NCBI RefSeq assembly: GCF_004000805.1
Contig: NZ_BILY01000036.1
Location: 1 to 64,000, forward strand
Direction of reading: 5' to 3'
Length of the DNA: 64,000 nucleotides
DNA from: Paenibacillus glycanilyticus NBRC 16618
GTDB taxonomy: Bacteria > Bacillota > Bacilli > Paenibacillales > Paenibacillaceae
Under the pieces are notes generated by a model that worked only from the letters and a program-made list of their open reading frames with translations, had not been told where the DNA came from and searched no databases. A program made the translations under genes and the position numbers. Of the stretch, positions 1 through 8,743 are shown piece by piece. Positions within the stretch are counted from its first letter, which is position 1. Every line of letters begins with the position of its first letter.

Positions 1-65
1 TCATGAACGCCTAGTGTATTGCAAGCACTTTTTAAAAGTTTTTTTGAGATATTCTGATAAGCGGT
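1..65 (-). promoter_or_regulatory. AT-rich segment with possible -35 element at window edge
   Basis: Downstream of the GtrA gene, reading out of the window on the minus strand, there is an A/T-rich run followed by CTTGCA about 20 nt from the edge. This resembles the UP element and -35 of a strong stable-RNA promoter. In B. subtilis an rRNA operon follows lysS at this place. The -10 would lie outside the window, so this is only a suggestion. Confidence 0.25.
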
Positions 66-512
66 TTAAGACTGCTTGAATACCCACCACTTGCTGCCTG
101 CAAAGTTAAGCACAACGGTTACTCCCGTAGCTAGCAGCTTAGCCGTGAACGGACCTAATCCCGCTTCCTTCGTCAGCTCATAGAGAAGCAGCATAGACAC
201 TCCCAGCACTGCCGCGTTCAGCACAACGAAGCGTACAGCCCTTCCGCGGTCTGCCTTGTATTGGTCCTCTCTTTTCGAAGTCCCTTTAAAGGTAATGAGA
301 GAATTAAGCACATAGCTGTTCACCATGCCGGCACTATAAGAGATAACCTGCGCGGGAAGGACGTACAGTCCCGCCCACACCAGTAAACTGTAGACAACAA
401 AGTCCACCAGAGTGTTGAGCAATCCGATCATATTAAATAAGACGAATTGCTTTAACGCGCCAAGCTTTTGTTTTCTTGGGCTAATCTGCTGCTGCGGCTG
501 CTCAATGGACAT
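66..512 (-). CDS. GtrA-like membrane protein
   Basis: A 148-residue protein with four predicted membrane helices (about residues 22-42, 47-67, 92-110, 120-142), the normal size and layout of the GtrA family. GtrA proteins are thought to help move polyprenyl-phosphate-linked sugars across the membrane for transfer outside the cell. Its start overlaps the end of the GT2 gene by 11 nt, so the two are translationally coupled. GT2 would make the lipid-linked sugar, GtrA would present it outside, and the large GT39 protein would be the likely acceptor-side transferase. Family assignment is firm; the sugar is unknown. Confidence 0.85.
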   Translation of the reverse strand: MSIEQPQQQISPRKQKLGALKQFVLFNMIGLLNTLVDFVVYSLLVWAGLYVLPAQVISYSAGMVNSYVLNSLITFKGTSKREDQYKADRGRAVRFVVLNAAVLGVSMLLLYELTKEAGLGPFTAKLLATGVTVVLNFAGSKWWVFKQS

Positions 513-1485
513 ATTCGCGTTCCTTCTCCTGCTTCTCCGCTTGTTCCTTCTCTTCGCTAAACCCTCTGGCTTCTCTTACGATATACAGAGGACGGTTCTT
601 GGACTCGTCATAGATCCGGCCAATATACTCGCCGATAAGTCCAAGCAGCATCAGAATAATTCCGTTAAACAAGAGATTAATGGCGACAATGGTTGTCCAT
701 CCCGCTACCGTGCTCGAAGTAAAGAGACGCTGGCATAGCACGACCAGCAAATAAACGAAGCTTGTGGCCGACAGGGTAAAGCCGATATAGCTTGCGATTT
801 TGAGCGGCTTATAAGAGAAGGAGGTGATGCCGTCCACCGCAAAATTAATCATTTTTTTGAGCGGATACTTGGTCTCGCCCGCAAAACGCTCCTCGCGGAC
901 ATACTCCACCATCGTCTGGCGGAAGCCTACCCAGCTGACAAGACCGCGAACGAAGCGATTCTTCTCTTTCAATCCGCGCAGCACGTCGCATACCTTGCGG
1001 TCAATCAAGCGGAAATCGCCGGTGTCCATCGGAATATCGAAATTCGTCAGGCTCCGCATCGTACGGTAGAACATCATCGCCGTTAGTTTCTTGAAGACCG
1101 TTTCGCCTTTGCGCTTCAGCCGCTTGCCGTAGACTACCTCGTAGCCTTCCTTCCATTTGGCGATCATCTCGAGCATTACTTCCGGCGGATCCTGAAGATC
1201 CGCGTCTATTATAATAATGGCGTCGCCCTGCGCGTAATCCATACCCGCTGTAATCGCGATCTGATGGCCAAAGTTGCGCGAAAAGTTGATCAGACGGACA
1301 TTGGCGTCCTGCTGACAGATAGCTTCCACGATCTCGACCGTCCGGTCTTTGCTGCCGTCGTTAATGAATACAAGCTCATAAGGCTCGCCGTAACCGTCCA
1401 TCACTTCTTTCAGTTTGACATACGTATGGCGAATCACTTCTTCTTCGTTATACATCGGCACTATAATGCTGTATCTCGCCTTCAT
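502..1485 (-). CDS. GT2 polyprenyl-phosphate glycosyltransferase (GtrB/DPM1-like)
   Basis: A 327-residue family 2 glycosyltransferase. The N-terminal GT-A domain begins with SIIVPMYNEEE (residues 6-16), has NDGSKD near 43 for nucleotide-sugar binding, and the metal-binding DADLQDPPE near 95. Two membrane helices lie at about 230-255 and 263-290. This arrangement is typical of enzymes that load a sugar from a nucleotide donor onto undecaprenyl phosphate at the inner membrane face. It sits between the GT39 gene (22 nt upstream) and the overlapping GtrA gene, so the three form one operon. Which sugar is used cannot be read from the sequence. Confidence 0.88.
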   Translation of the reverse strand: MKARYSIIVPMYNEEEVIRHTYVKLKEVMDGYGEPYELVFINDGSKDRTVEIVEAICQQDANVRLINFSRNFGHQIAITAGMDYAQGDAIIIIDADLQDPPEVMLEMIAKWKEGYEVVYGKRLKRKGETVFKKLTAMMFYRTMRSLTNFDIPMDTGDFRLIDRKVCDVLRGLKEKNRFVRGLVSWVGFRQTMVEYVREERFAGETKYPLKKMINFAVDGITSFSYKPLKIASYIGFTLSATSFVYLLVVLCQRLFTSSTVAGWTTIVAINLLFNGIILMLLGLIGEYIGRIYDESKNRPLYIVREARGFSEEKEQAEKQEKEREYVH

Positions 1486-1507
1486 GCCCGTCTACCCCTT
1501 CCGTTCA

Positions 1508-4500
1508 TCAGCTGTAAAAGACCCAAGAGTCAAAATGTCTTAGAGCAATCATCACATATTCCTTGTTTACTTCCATACCGGAAATGACTGGGTAATACAT
1601 TATAAACAGAACGACCGCTATGCCGGCGTAAACCCAGCGGATCCATTTCTTATTCTCGCGTCCTTCTTCAATGCGGGTGAATATATAAACGATGGCCAAA
1701 ATCATGAATGGCACCATGGCAAAATAGTGATACAAGAACGTCAGCCGCGGAACGAGCATCCATGGCAGGTATTGCGATAGATAAGCGAGCCACAGCACGT
1801 ACATCCGCTTATCCTTGCGTTTGACGCTTATATAGAGCGCTGCTATAACCGCAAAGATCCCCGTCCACCATATTAGCGGATTGCCGAATGCCGAAATGGA
1901 CGAGACCATTCCAGGATCGAGATTCTTACCGTTATAATACCAGACCGGACGTTTCATAAACGGCCACTCCCACCATTGGGAGGAATACGGATGCGTAGCG
2001 ACAAGCTTGCTGTGGTAGTCATACATATGCTTCTGGTACTCGACAAGCCGTTCCGCCGTATATGTATCTCCTTTAACGTGTAGGACCGGAATGTAGGACA
2101 AGCAGTAAATGACTAACGGGATTGCAACGAAGAAGACAAGACAGCTTGCAAGAGTCAGTACCGTATTGCGCATAAACCCGCGGGAAGCCTTTTGATAAGC
2201 CTCGTTTTCCGTATAAGGATAGCTTTCTTCCCCGCCCGCCAGGATACGTTTTGCCGCTGCGTGCTCACGGTAACGTTCAATAAGGACTAGCGCCAGCATA
2301 ACCGCCAGGCCGGCACCGCCGTAAATGACAATCCATTTGGAAGCCACCCCTATTCCGAACAACAGCCCCGCCCAGAATAAAGGCACGAGCGTTTTCCTAA
2401 GAGGAGACCTGTAAAAGCTCATTTCCCTGTATTTATTCATGAAGTAGAACATCAGCATGATGAAAAAGACGCCATACACGTCAATAGTCGCAATCCTTGT
2501 CTGCGTGAAATGCATAAAGTCTGCCGCAAACAGAATCGTTGCCGTCGCCGCGTAGCCCGTCTTGCGGAACAGCTGCAGGGCAAACAGGTAAATGATCGGC
2601 AGCATCCCGATACCAAACAGCGTGCCTACAATTCGCCAGCCAAACGGACTAAGCCCAAACAGCTTGATCCCTACCGCGATTAGCAGCTTGCCGAGCGGCG
2701 GATGCGTATTCTCGTAAGCCTTCATGCCATGAAGATTCTCGTAAGCGGTCCGGGCATGATAAATCTCGTCAAAATAAGAGCTGTTCAAGTAGTTCGGTTT
2801 ATATACGGCATTCTTTTGTTCATCAAACAACCTGCTGCCTGCTAGAGCCGCATCCTGCTGCACGTCGCTTTCATCGCCAAGATCAACAACCTGCTCAACC
2901 GGGATCGGCTTGTCGCTTCCTTCCGGGTAGAAGGCAACCTCCTGCATGGAGAAGCCCCACTGGGTTACTGTCAGCTTCGCATAACGGACCGTCTGATTGA
3001 CGGGGTTAACCGTCCACTTCAAGTCGTCGCCAACTTTTTGCTCAATCTCGATCGGATTGCTCCATTGATCAGGCGTGCTGCTGCTGAATTCCCACTTGTA
3101 CTTGCCAACGCCAACCCCATTAAAGCTGTTGATTTGACCGACTTGCACCGGCTTGCCAAAATCCACATAGAAGCTTTGGCCGTCCCGGTCCGCCTTCCAA
3201 CCGCTGTCAAAGCTAACCGTGGAACCGAGATTCATGAGCGCAATAACGGCATAGACGCCCGTAATGACGGACATCCATAACCAGTCCTTGCGGTGCAGCC
3301 TGCGGGGAGGCTGCTCCTGTGATCTTACGCTTTGAAGCAGCCGCTCTTCCGACATGGCAAGCTCGTCTTTCGTCACTGCCGGAACCGGATGCTGGCGACC
3401 TTTGATATATCTATCATAACCGATATAGATCATGTACAAATACAAACCGATATTAACGAGCGAAGTTACGATCATAATGCCGTTCGAAGAAGGCAGGAAC
3501 GTATTCTCCTGGCTGAAGGCCAGTACATAGCCGACATTAATATAATGCGTAATGCTAAAGCCAAGCAGCAGATGCAGAATACGGCGATCCTTCGCTTCCA
3601 CATAAGCGAAAATCATCAGCAGGAGTGCCGGGAACATGTAGCGCTCGTGCATTTTGGCAGCAAACATAAAGACCGTAACGATCAGAATCAAAGCCATGTA
3701 GAAGGAACCGGTCAGATCCTTCTGCTGCTTCCGGAAAGCGAAGAACAGGACGGAGACTACTGTCGCAAAAACGATCCCAATGTTCCCCCAAACCGAATAT
3801 TCTAAGCCTAGCCAATGCGCGTCCAGCTTCGCCCAGTTACCGCCCGTTAAAGCATAAAGATTAAAGGCGTTCAGCGTGGCGTACGGATAAGAAGACAAGG
3901 TTGATTTATAAAGGTCATAGAGTCCGGATAAACCGCCGTTCTTCCAAATAAACGGTGCGGCGAGCAGAAGGAACGCTATAACGCCGTAACCAATCCCCGC
4001 GGCAATACGCTTCCAATGCCTCAGGTTGTAGCCGTAAGCGAGAAGCATAACCGGCGTAAAAATAAGCGCCTGCGGCTTCACAAGCACGGCCAGCGCAAAC
4101 CAGATTGAACCGCGCTCCAGCTTGCCGTCCGTAATAGCCCGAATGGCTAATACAAGAATCAGCGCAAAAAAGGAATCAACCTGACCCCATCCGGCCGAGT
4201 TGATCCAGACGGCAGGGTTCCAGACGAAAATCATCGCCAGCCCGAACGCAGCGCGGTGATCGAGCTTTTTCGCCGCTGTACGGTAAATGAGATAACCGGT
4301 AATCAGATCGGTGAAAATAGCCGGAAGCTTGTAGAATACGATTGCCGCATCGCTGGCTGACCCGATGCCGAACCACGATTGCAGCGCCCCCATGACATAG
4401 AGCACATATATATAACCAGGCGGATAATCGGCAAACAAGCCTTCCTGATAGAAGTTGCCGAGCCCGTCCTTAAAGGCATGATTCGCCCAATAAATAAACG

Positions 4501-4945
4501 TATTGATATCATTCGTATAGCCTGGATTCGTAGCCGCTATGTAGAATCGGAAGGCGAATGCCGCTAGAAGCGCGATCCACAGTCCGTTCAGGGACGGCTT
4601 TCCGCCAGCCGCAAGAGGTTTGCCACTCACCGTAAATTCCCGGGCACGCAGCCATCTGCTATACAGGTAAGCGAATAAGGCGCCAAACAATGCCGATATC
4701 GACAATACCGAAAAGGCCGATATTTTTTTTGGGTCTATTTTCTCCTGATTTTGAGGTGTAGCCGAGGCGGTCTGTTCCGATTGGGTAATGACAGGCGAGA
4801 AAGCTTCTGTCGCAATATTGCCTAAGGCATTGGTTTCTGCGCCGACATTCCCCTCAGCGGATACATAACCATTCATGGCAGGCAAAAGGCCAACAACGAG
4901 AACAAATAATAAACAAATGATTGCACGCAAGCCACTCTTCCACAT
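1508..4945 (-). CDS. Large GT39/PMT-type membrane glycosyltransferase
   Basis: An 1145-residue polytopic membrane protein that seems to hold two GT-C transferase units. Residues about 30-500 contain many helices and an early DIN/WANHAF loop typical of the first periplasmic loop. Residues about 560-680 form a soluble, galactose-binding-like beta region. Residues about 690-1145 carry a second unit with the FDEIYHARTAYE motif (acidic catalytic pair) and ENTHPPLGK, as in protein O-mannosyltransferases of family GT39. It would use a lipid-linked sugar to glycosylate proteins or polymers outside the cell, consistent with downstream GT2 and GtrA genes. The ATG at 4945 has GAGGTG about 12 nt upstream. 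The family is clear; the acceptor is not. Confidence 0.8.
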   Translation of the reverse strand: MWKSGLRAIICLLFVLVVGLLPAMNGYVSAEGNVGAETNALGNIATEAFSPVITQSEQTASATPQNQEKIDPKKISAFSVLSISALFGALFAYLYSRWLRAREFTVSGKPLAAGGKPSLNGLWIALLAAFAFRFYIAATNPGYTNDINTFIYWANHAFKDGLGNFYQEGLFADYPPGYIYVLYVMGALQSWFGIGSASDAAIVFYKLPAIFTDLITGYLIYRTAAKKLDHRAAFGLAMIFVWNPAVWINSAGWGQVDSFFALILVLAIRAITDGKLERGSIWFALAVLVKPQALIFTPVMLLAYGYNLRHWKRIAAGIGYGVIAFLLLAAPFIWKNGGLSGLYDLYKSTLSSYPYATLNAFNLYALTGGNWAKLDAHWLGLEYSVWGNIGIVFATVVSVLFFAFRKQQKDLTGSFYMALILIVTVFMFAAKMHERYMFPALLLMIFAYVEAKDRRILHLLLGFSITHYINVGYVLAFSQENTFLPSSNGIMIVTSLVNIGLYLYMIYIGYDRYIKGRQHPVPAVTKDELAMSEERLLQSVRSQEQPPRRLHRKDWLWMSVITGVYAVIALMNLGSTVSFDSGWKADRDGQSFYVDFGKPVQVGQINSFNGVGVGKYKWEFSSSTPDQWSNPIEIEQKVGDDLKWTVNPVNQTVRYAKLTVTQWGFSMQEVAFYPEGSDKPIPVEQVVDLGDESDVQQDAALAGSRLFDEQKNAVYKPNYLNSSYFDEIYHARTAYENLHGMKAYENTHPPLGKLLIAVGIKLFGLSPFGWRIVGTLFGIGMLPIIYLFALQLFRKTGYAATATILFAADFMHFTQTRIATIDVYGVFFIMLMFYFMNKYREMSFYRSPLRKTLVPLFWAGLLFGIGVASKWIVIYGGAGLAVMLALVLIERYREHAAAKRILAGGEESYPYTENEAYQKASRGFMRNTVLTLASCLVFFVAIPLVIYCLSYIPVLHVKGDTYTAERLVEYQKHMYDYHSKLVATHPYSSQWWEWPFMKRPVWYYNGKNLDPGMVSSISAFGNPLIWWTGIFAVIAALYISVKRKDKRMYVLWLAYLSQYLPWMLVPRLTFLYHYFAMVPFMILAIVYIFTRIEEGRENKKWIRWVYAGIAVVLFIMYYPVISGMEVNKEYVMIALRHFDSWVFYS

Positions 4946-5050
4946 TTTCCGCGGTTCACCTCAAACGTTAAGTTTCTCGAGCTTGTTTTTCCTTTAAAAT
5001 ACATTCTCACTTTCCCTATCAAATGTCAATGTGCGCTCCTATCCAAATGA

Positions 5051-5141
5051 AAACGGCTGCGCCGTCCATAGGAAGGGCAACATACGTTTCGCGAACGAAA
5101 TATAAGCAAAGTATAATAAAAACGTATACAGTCTTATATTT
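5051..5141 (+). repeat. Structured dispersed repeat, copy A1
   Basis: A 91-bp element, about three-quarters identical to copy A2 at 6752-6841 in the same orientation. It starts AAACGGCTGCGCC, continues with a short hairpin (TCC-ata-GGA), then GGGCAACATACGTTTCGCG, and ends with a hairpin AAATATAAG...CTTATATTT enclosing GTATA-N9-TATAC. The loop bases differ from A2 while both inner and outer stems are kept. It lies just beyond the lysS terminator. The core also matches copies B1-B3. Confidence 0.8.
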
Positions 5142-5143
5142 GC

Positions 5144-5181
5144 AAAAAAAACACCGCCCGGACCCGTTAGTCCAAGCGGTG
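5144..5181 (-). terminator. lysS terminator
   Basis: On the minus strand, CACCGC...GCGGTG with an internal GGAC/GTCC pairing is followed by eight T residues. It lies 15 nt after the lysS stop codon. Confidence 0.85.
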
Positions 5182-5195
5182 CTGTCGTTAACTTC

Positions 5196-6722
5196 TTATT
5201 CGCCTGCGCGCTCGCGCATATGCGGGAACAACAGAACGTCGCGGATGGAAGGCGCATCGGTAAGCAGCATAACAAGGCGGTCAACGCCAATGCCAAGTCC
5301 GCCGGTAGGCGGCATGCCGTACTCGAGGGCGCGGATGAAGTCGTCATCCATCTCATGCGCTTCGTCATTGCCTTGTTCCTTCTCAACAAGCTGGGCTTCA
5401 AAGCGCTGACGCTGGTCGATCGGATCGTTCAGCTCGGTGAACGCGTTCGCATGCTCGCGCGCTACGATAAACAGCTCAAAGCGGTCCGTAAAGCGCGGAT
5501 CTACCGGGTTCTTTTTCGCCAGCGGCGAGATTGCAACCGGATGTCCCGTAACGAACGTAGGCTGAATCAGAGTATGCTCGCAATGCGTTTCGAAGAACGC
5601 ATTCAGAATGTGGCCAAACGTCATATGCGGCTCAACCGGTACTTTATGCTCCTTCGCGAGGGCATGAGCTTCTTCGTCGCTCATCTCCACGCTGAAGTCT
5701 ACGCCGGTAACCTCTTTAACCAGGTCTACCATCGAAACACGGCGCCATTGCGGCGTCAGATCGATCTCTTGGCCTTGGTAGGAAATTTTCATCGTGCCGA
5801 GAACCTCTTGCGCGATATGGGCGATCAGGTTCTCCGTCAGCGCCATGATGTCCTTGTAATCGGCATAAGCCTCGTACAGCTCGATCATGGTAAACTCCGG
5901 ATTATGGCGCGTCGAGATGCCTTCGTTCCGGTACACGCGGCCAATCTCGTATACTTTCTCCAGACCGCCTACGATAAGGCGTTTCAGGTGAAGCTCAATC
6001 GCGATACGCATGTACAGCTGCATATCAAGCGCGTTGTGGTGAGTGATGAACGGACGAGCCGCAGCACCGCCGGCAATGGAATGCAACGTTGGCGTTTCCA
6101 CTTCGAGGTAGCCCTTCGAATCAAGGTAACGGCGCATCGATTGAATAATGCGGGAACGCGTAATGAACGTCTGCTGTACGTCCGGATTCACGATCAGATC
6201 GACGTAACGCTGACGGTAGCGCAGCTCTACGTCCTTCAGGCCGTGATATTTATCAGGCAGCGGGAGCAAAGACTTCGTCAACACTTCCACTTCGTGAGCT
6301 TTTACCGATACTTCGCCGGTGTTTGTCTTGAAAACGACGCCTGTGATGCCAACGATATCGCCGATATCAAGCATTTCGAATGCCGCGTATTTGTTCGCTT
6401 CAACCGTATCCTTGCGAACGTAGATTTGGATTTTGCCGGAAAGATCCTGAATATGCGCAAAAGAAGCTTTGCCCATGCCGCGCTTTTGCATAATGCGGCC
6501 CGCAACGCTTACCTTGATCGCTTTCTCCTCCAGCTCTTCCTTGCTGAGCTCTTCATAAGCGGACACAATATCTTTCGCATTGTGCGTACGCTCGAATTTG
6601 ACGCCGAACGGGTCAACGCCAAGAGCTCTCAGCTCGTCCAATTTGTCTCTGCGAATTTGCAGAAGTTCGCTTAGTTCTTGTTCTTGTTCCACTCCCGTGT
6701 TTTGCTGATCCACTTTATTCAT
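5196..6722 (-). CDS. lysS: Lysyl-tRNA synthetase, class II
   Basis: A 508-residue class IIb aminoacyl-tRNA synthetase that charges tRNA-Lys. It has an N-terminal OB-fold anticodon-binding domain (about 65-160) and a catalytic domain with motif 2 (YRNEGISTRHNPEFTMIE, near 265) and motif 3 (GLGIGVDRLVMLL, near 480). The length is normal. The ATG at 6722 touches its AGGAG directly, whereas the in-frame GTG at 6713 (fourth codon) has 9-nt spacing and may be the real start. Upstream are repeat copy A2 and the greA terminator. The B. subtilis neighbours (greA upstream in this strain, dusB beyond) support the call. Confidence 0.97.
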   Translation of the reverse strand: MNKVDQQNTGVEQEQELSELLQIRRDKLDELRALGVDPFGVKFERTHNAKDIVSAYEELSKEELEEKAIKVSVAGRIMQKRGMGKASFAHIQDLSGKIQIYVRKDTVEANKYAAFEMLDIGDIVGITGVVFKTNTGEVSVKAHEVEVLTKSLLPLPDKYHGLKDVELRYRQRYVDLIVNPDVQQTFITRSRIIQSMRRYLDSKGYLEVETPTLHSIAGGAAARPFITHHNALDMQLYMRIAIELHLKRLIVGGLEKVYEIGRVYRNEGISTRHNPEFTMIELYEAYADYKDIMALTENLIAHIAQEVLGTMKISYQGQEIDLTPQWRRVSMVDLVKEVTGVDFSVEMSDEEAHALAKEHKVPVEPHMTFGHILNAFFETHCEHTLIQPTFVTGHPVAISPLAKKNPVDPRFTDRFELFIVAREHANAFTELNDPIDQRQRFEAQLVEKEQGNDEAHEMDDDFIRALEYGMPPTGGLGIGVDRLVMLLTDAPSIRDVLLFPHMRERAGE

Positions 6723-6751
6723 CTCCTAAATGAAAGGCACTGCTCAAGCGT

Positions 6752-6841
6752 AAACGGCTGCGCCATCCTGTGGAGGGCAGCAGACGTTTCGCGAGTGAAA
6801 TATAAGTACCGTATAGAGACAGCCTATACTTTCTTATATTT
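6752..6841 (+). repeat. Structured dispersed repeat, copy A2
   Basis: A 90-bp sister of copy A1 in direct orientation, located between the greA terminator and lysS, so it falls in the lysS leader if transcription reads through. It shares AAACGGCTGCGCC, ACGTTTCGCGA, GAAATATAAG and CTTATATTT with A1. The hairpin GTATA-N9-TATAC is conserved while its nine loop bases are not. Its ACGTTTCGCGAGTGAAA segment aligns with ACGCTCCGCTCGTGAAA of copy B1. Confidence 0.8.
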
Positions 6842-6846
6842 AACGT

Positions 6847-6873
6847 TCAAAAAGCTTCCGCTAAGGAAGCTTT
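6847..6873 (-). terminator. greA terminator
   Basis: A nine-pair stem AAAGCTTCC/GGAAGCTTT with a five-base loop lies 32 nt after the greA stop; the T tract is short (minus strand reads GCTTTTTG). Confidence 0.7.
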
Positions 6874-6904
6874 CGAAAAATATGCGCAAATGGCAGTGCA
6901 GACC

Positions 6905-7381
6905 TTATTTTTTAATATCGACGATTTTATATTGAATGATGCCGGCAGGCACGCTAACGTCCACAACAGTACCTTTCTTCTTGCCCAGTATCGCTTTGCC
7001 TACAGGGCTCTCATTCGAAATCTTGTTACGAAGAGGATCGGACTCGGCTGTACCTACGATTGCATATTCCATTGTATCACCGAATTCCAAATCTTCCACC
7101 GTTACAACCGATCCAATACTTACCGTATCGGTATCGATCTCATCGTTATTGATAATCCGCGCGTTGCGGAGCATTTTCTCAAGCGTAATGATACGGCCTT
7201 CGATAAAAGCCTGTTCATTTTTGGCATCCTCGTATTCCGAGTTCTCGCTGATGTCGCCGTAGCCAATGGCCACCTTAATACGTTCCGCTACTTCACGACG
7301 CTTGACCGACTTGAGGTTTTCCAGTTCCTCTTCAAGTTTCTTTAACCCGTCCTGAGTCAGAATGATTTCCTTATCGCTCAT
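6905..7381 (-). CDS. greA: Transcription elongation factor GreA
   Basis: A 158-residue GreA, full length. The N-terminal coiled coil (about 1-75) carries the acidic tip motif ENSEYEDAKNEQ that reaches into the RNA polymerase secondary channel, and the C-terminal FKBP-like domain ends in GIIQYKIVDIKK. GreA rescues backtracked polymerase by stimulating transcript cleavage. The ATG at 7381 has AGGAG 9 nt upstream. A consensus promoter lies about 140 nt upstream, and the leader contains a perfect 19-bp palindrome. In B. subtilis greA is elsewhere, so its place between dusB and lysS is a local arrangement. Confidence 0.96.
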   Translation of the reverse strand: MSDKEIILTQDGLKKLEEELENLKSVKRREVAERIKVAIGYGDISENSEYEDAKNEQAFIEGRIITLEKMLRNARIINNDEIDTDTVSIGSVVTVEDLEFGDTMEYAIVGTAESDPLRNKISNESPVGKAILGKKKGTVVDVSVPAGIIQYKIVDIKK

Positions 7382-7410
7382 CTTCCGATTCTCCTGTCGT
7401 GTGACATATT

Positions 7411-7429
7411 ATTCATACGGCGTATGAAT
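7411..7429. promoter_or_regulatory. Perfect palindrome in greA leader
   Basis: ATTCATACGGCGTATGAAT is a perfect 9-1-9 palindrome, 30 nt upstream of the greA start codon and about 90 nt downstream of the predicted transcription start. It may be an operator or an mRNA hairpin. No regulator is recognised. Confidence 0.4.
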
Positions 7430-7525
7430 TCACTGTTATTTAAATATATTGCATTCCCCGTTCCTCATGCCAAGTTGCGGGGCAGCTAGCGCGGAAACGA
7501 CGATGTCGTTGATGTATATTGCAAG

Positions 7526-7555
7526 ATTATATTTCAAAGAGACCCCGAATGTCAA
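7526..7555 (-). promoter_or_regulatory. Sigma-A promoter for greA
   Basis: On the minus strand, TTGACA (7550-7555) and TATAAT (7526-7531) are separated by 18 nt. Both hexamers are perfect. The predicted leader is about 140 nt long. Confidence 0.8.
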
Positions 7556-7642
7556 TCAAAGCCAAATTTGTGTTGTAACCGCTTTATCTTAAAGAGACTT
7601 AGGAGGATTACCGGCCCCTTGACCGATAATCGTCCCCCTCTC

Positions 7643-8659
7643 TTAATGTGCGTTGTTGGAACTGCCGGCCACGCCGGCAAATGCTTCTTCATCCAAAGAA
7701 GCAATGTACTGCTCCATAATTTCGACAAGCTTGTCGCGTCCTGTCTCTTCCATAATGACATCTTTCACGCGTGCCGCGCCCGGAAGTCCTTTGAGGTACC
7801 AGGCCATATGTTTGCGCATTTCGCGTACGGCTTTTGCTTCGCCTCTCAAGGCTATAAGACGGTCCATATGCAAAATCGCAACTTCCAGCTTCTCGCGCGG
7901 AAGCGGATCCGGCAGCAGCTCGCCCGATTCCAGGTATTGAATCGTTCGGTACAGCATCCACGGATTGCCGAGCGCTCCGCGCCCGATCATAACGCCGTCG
8001 CAGCCGGTATGGTCGAGCAGTCGGCGGGCATCTTCCGGCGAGAAGACGTCGCCGTTGCCGATAACCGGAATGGAAACCGCCTGTTTCACGTCGCGGATAA
8101 TATCCCAGTTCGCTTTGCCGGTGTATTGCTGCTCGCGAGTACGGCCATGAACGCTGACCGCTTTGCCGCCCGCGCTTTCGACAGCCTTCGCGTTGTCTAC
8201 CGCGTAAATATGCTCGTCATCCCAGCCGATCCGCATCTTCACGGTAACCGGCTTGCTGACAGCGGCGGTTACCGCCGAAACCATCTCGTAAATTTTGTTT
8301 GGGTCAAGCAGCCAGCGCGCGCCGGCGTCGCAGCTCGTAACCTTCGGCACCGGACAGCCCATATTAATATCAATAATATCGGCGTTGGTCTGTTGGTCGA
8401 CAACCTTGGCCGCCTCGACGAGCGATTCGCGGTCACCGCCGAAAATTTGCAGGCTAAGCGGCTTTTCGCGATCGTCTACAAACAGCATTTCCATCGTGCG
8501 CTTGTTGCCGTGCAGAATCGCTTTGTCGCTGACCATCTCCGCGCATACGAGGCCGGTTCCGAATTCTTTCGCAATCAGACGGAAAGCCGGGTTGCAGACG
8601 CCCGCCATCGGCGCGAGCACGACTTTATTTTTCATCTCGATGTCACCGATTTTCAACAT
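7643..8659 (-). CDS. dusB: tRNA-dihydrouridine synthase
   Basis: A 338-residue flavin TIM-barrel enzyme that reduces uridines in the D-loop of tRNA. MKNKVVLAPMAGVCN (near 9-23) contributes to FMN binding, NMGCPVPKV holds the Dus signature, C109-region CDAGA holds the proton-donor cysteine, and GNGDVFSPEDA plus DGVMIGRGALGNPW form the phosphate-binding end. I chose ATG at 8659 (AAGGAG just upstream) because 24 further upstream codons do not look like family sequence. It follows yazB as in B. subtilis (yacF) and ends the folate operon. Confidence 0.93.
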   Translation of the reverse strand: MLKIGDIEMKNKVVLAPMAGVCNPAFRLIAKEFGTGLVCAEMVSDKAILHGNKRTMEMLFVDDREKPLSLQIFGGDRESLVEAAKVVDQQTNADIIDINMGCPVPKVTSCDAGARWLLDPNKIYEMVSAVTAAVSKPVTVKMRIGWDDEHIYAVDNAKAVESAGGKAVSVHGRTREQQYTGKANWDIIRDVKQAVSIPVIGNGDVFSPEDARRLLDHTGCDGVMIGRGALGNPWMLYRTIQYLESGELLPDPLPREKLEVAILHMDRLIALRGEAKAVREMRKHMAWYLKGLPGAARVKDVIMEETGRDKLVEIMEQYIASLDEEAFAGVAGSSNNAH

Positions 8660-8743
8660 ACTGCTCCTTGTTCCTCCTTCCTGAATGGAATGACCGCCAT
8701 CATCGACGGACGTAACAGAGTTCAACTGCATATGAAAAATACG

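Noticed and set aside
5220..6674. Long plus-strand open frame of 484 codons opposite lysS
   Set aside because: It is the antisense shadow of lysS; the lysS frame has all synthetase motifs, while the antisense product has no recognisable family.
7590..7642. Terminator after dusB
   Set aside because: A stem between GGGACGATTATCGG and CCGGTAATCCTCC is possible, but it has mismatches and no T run.
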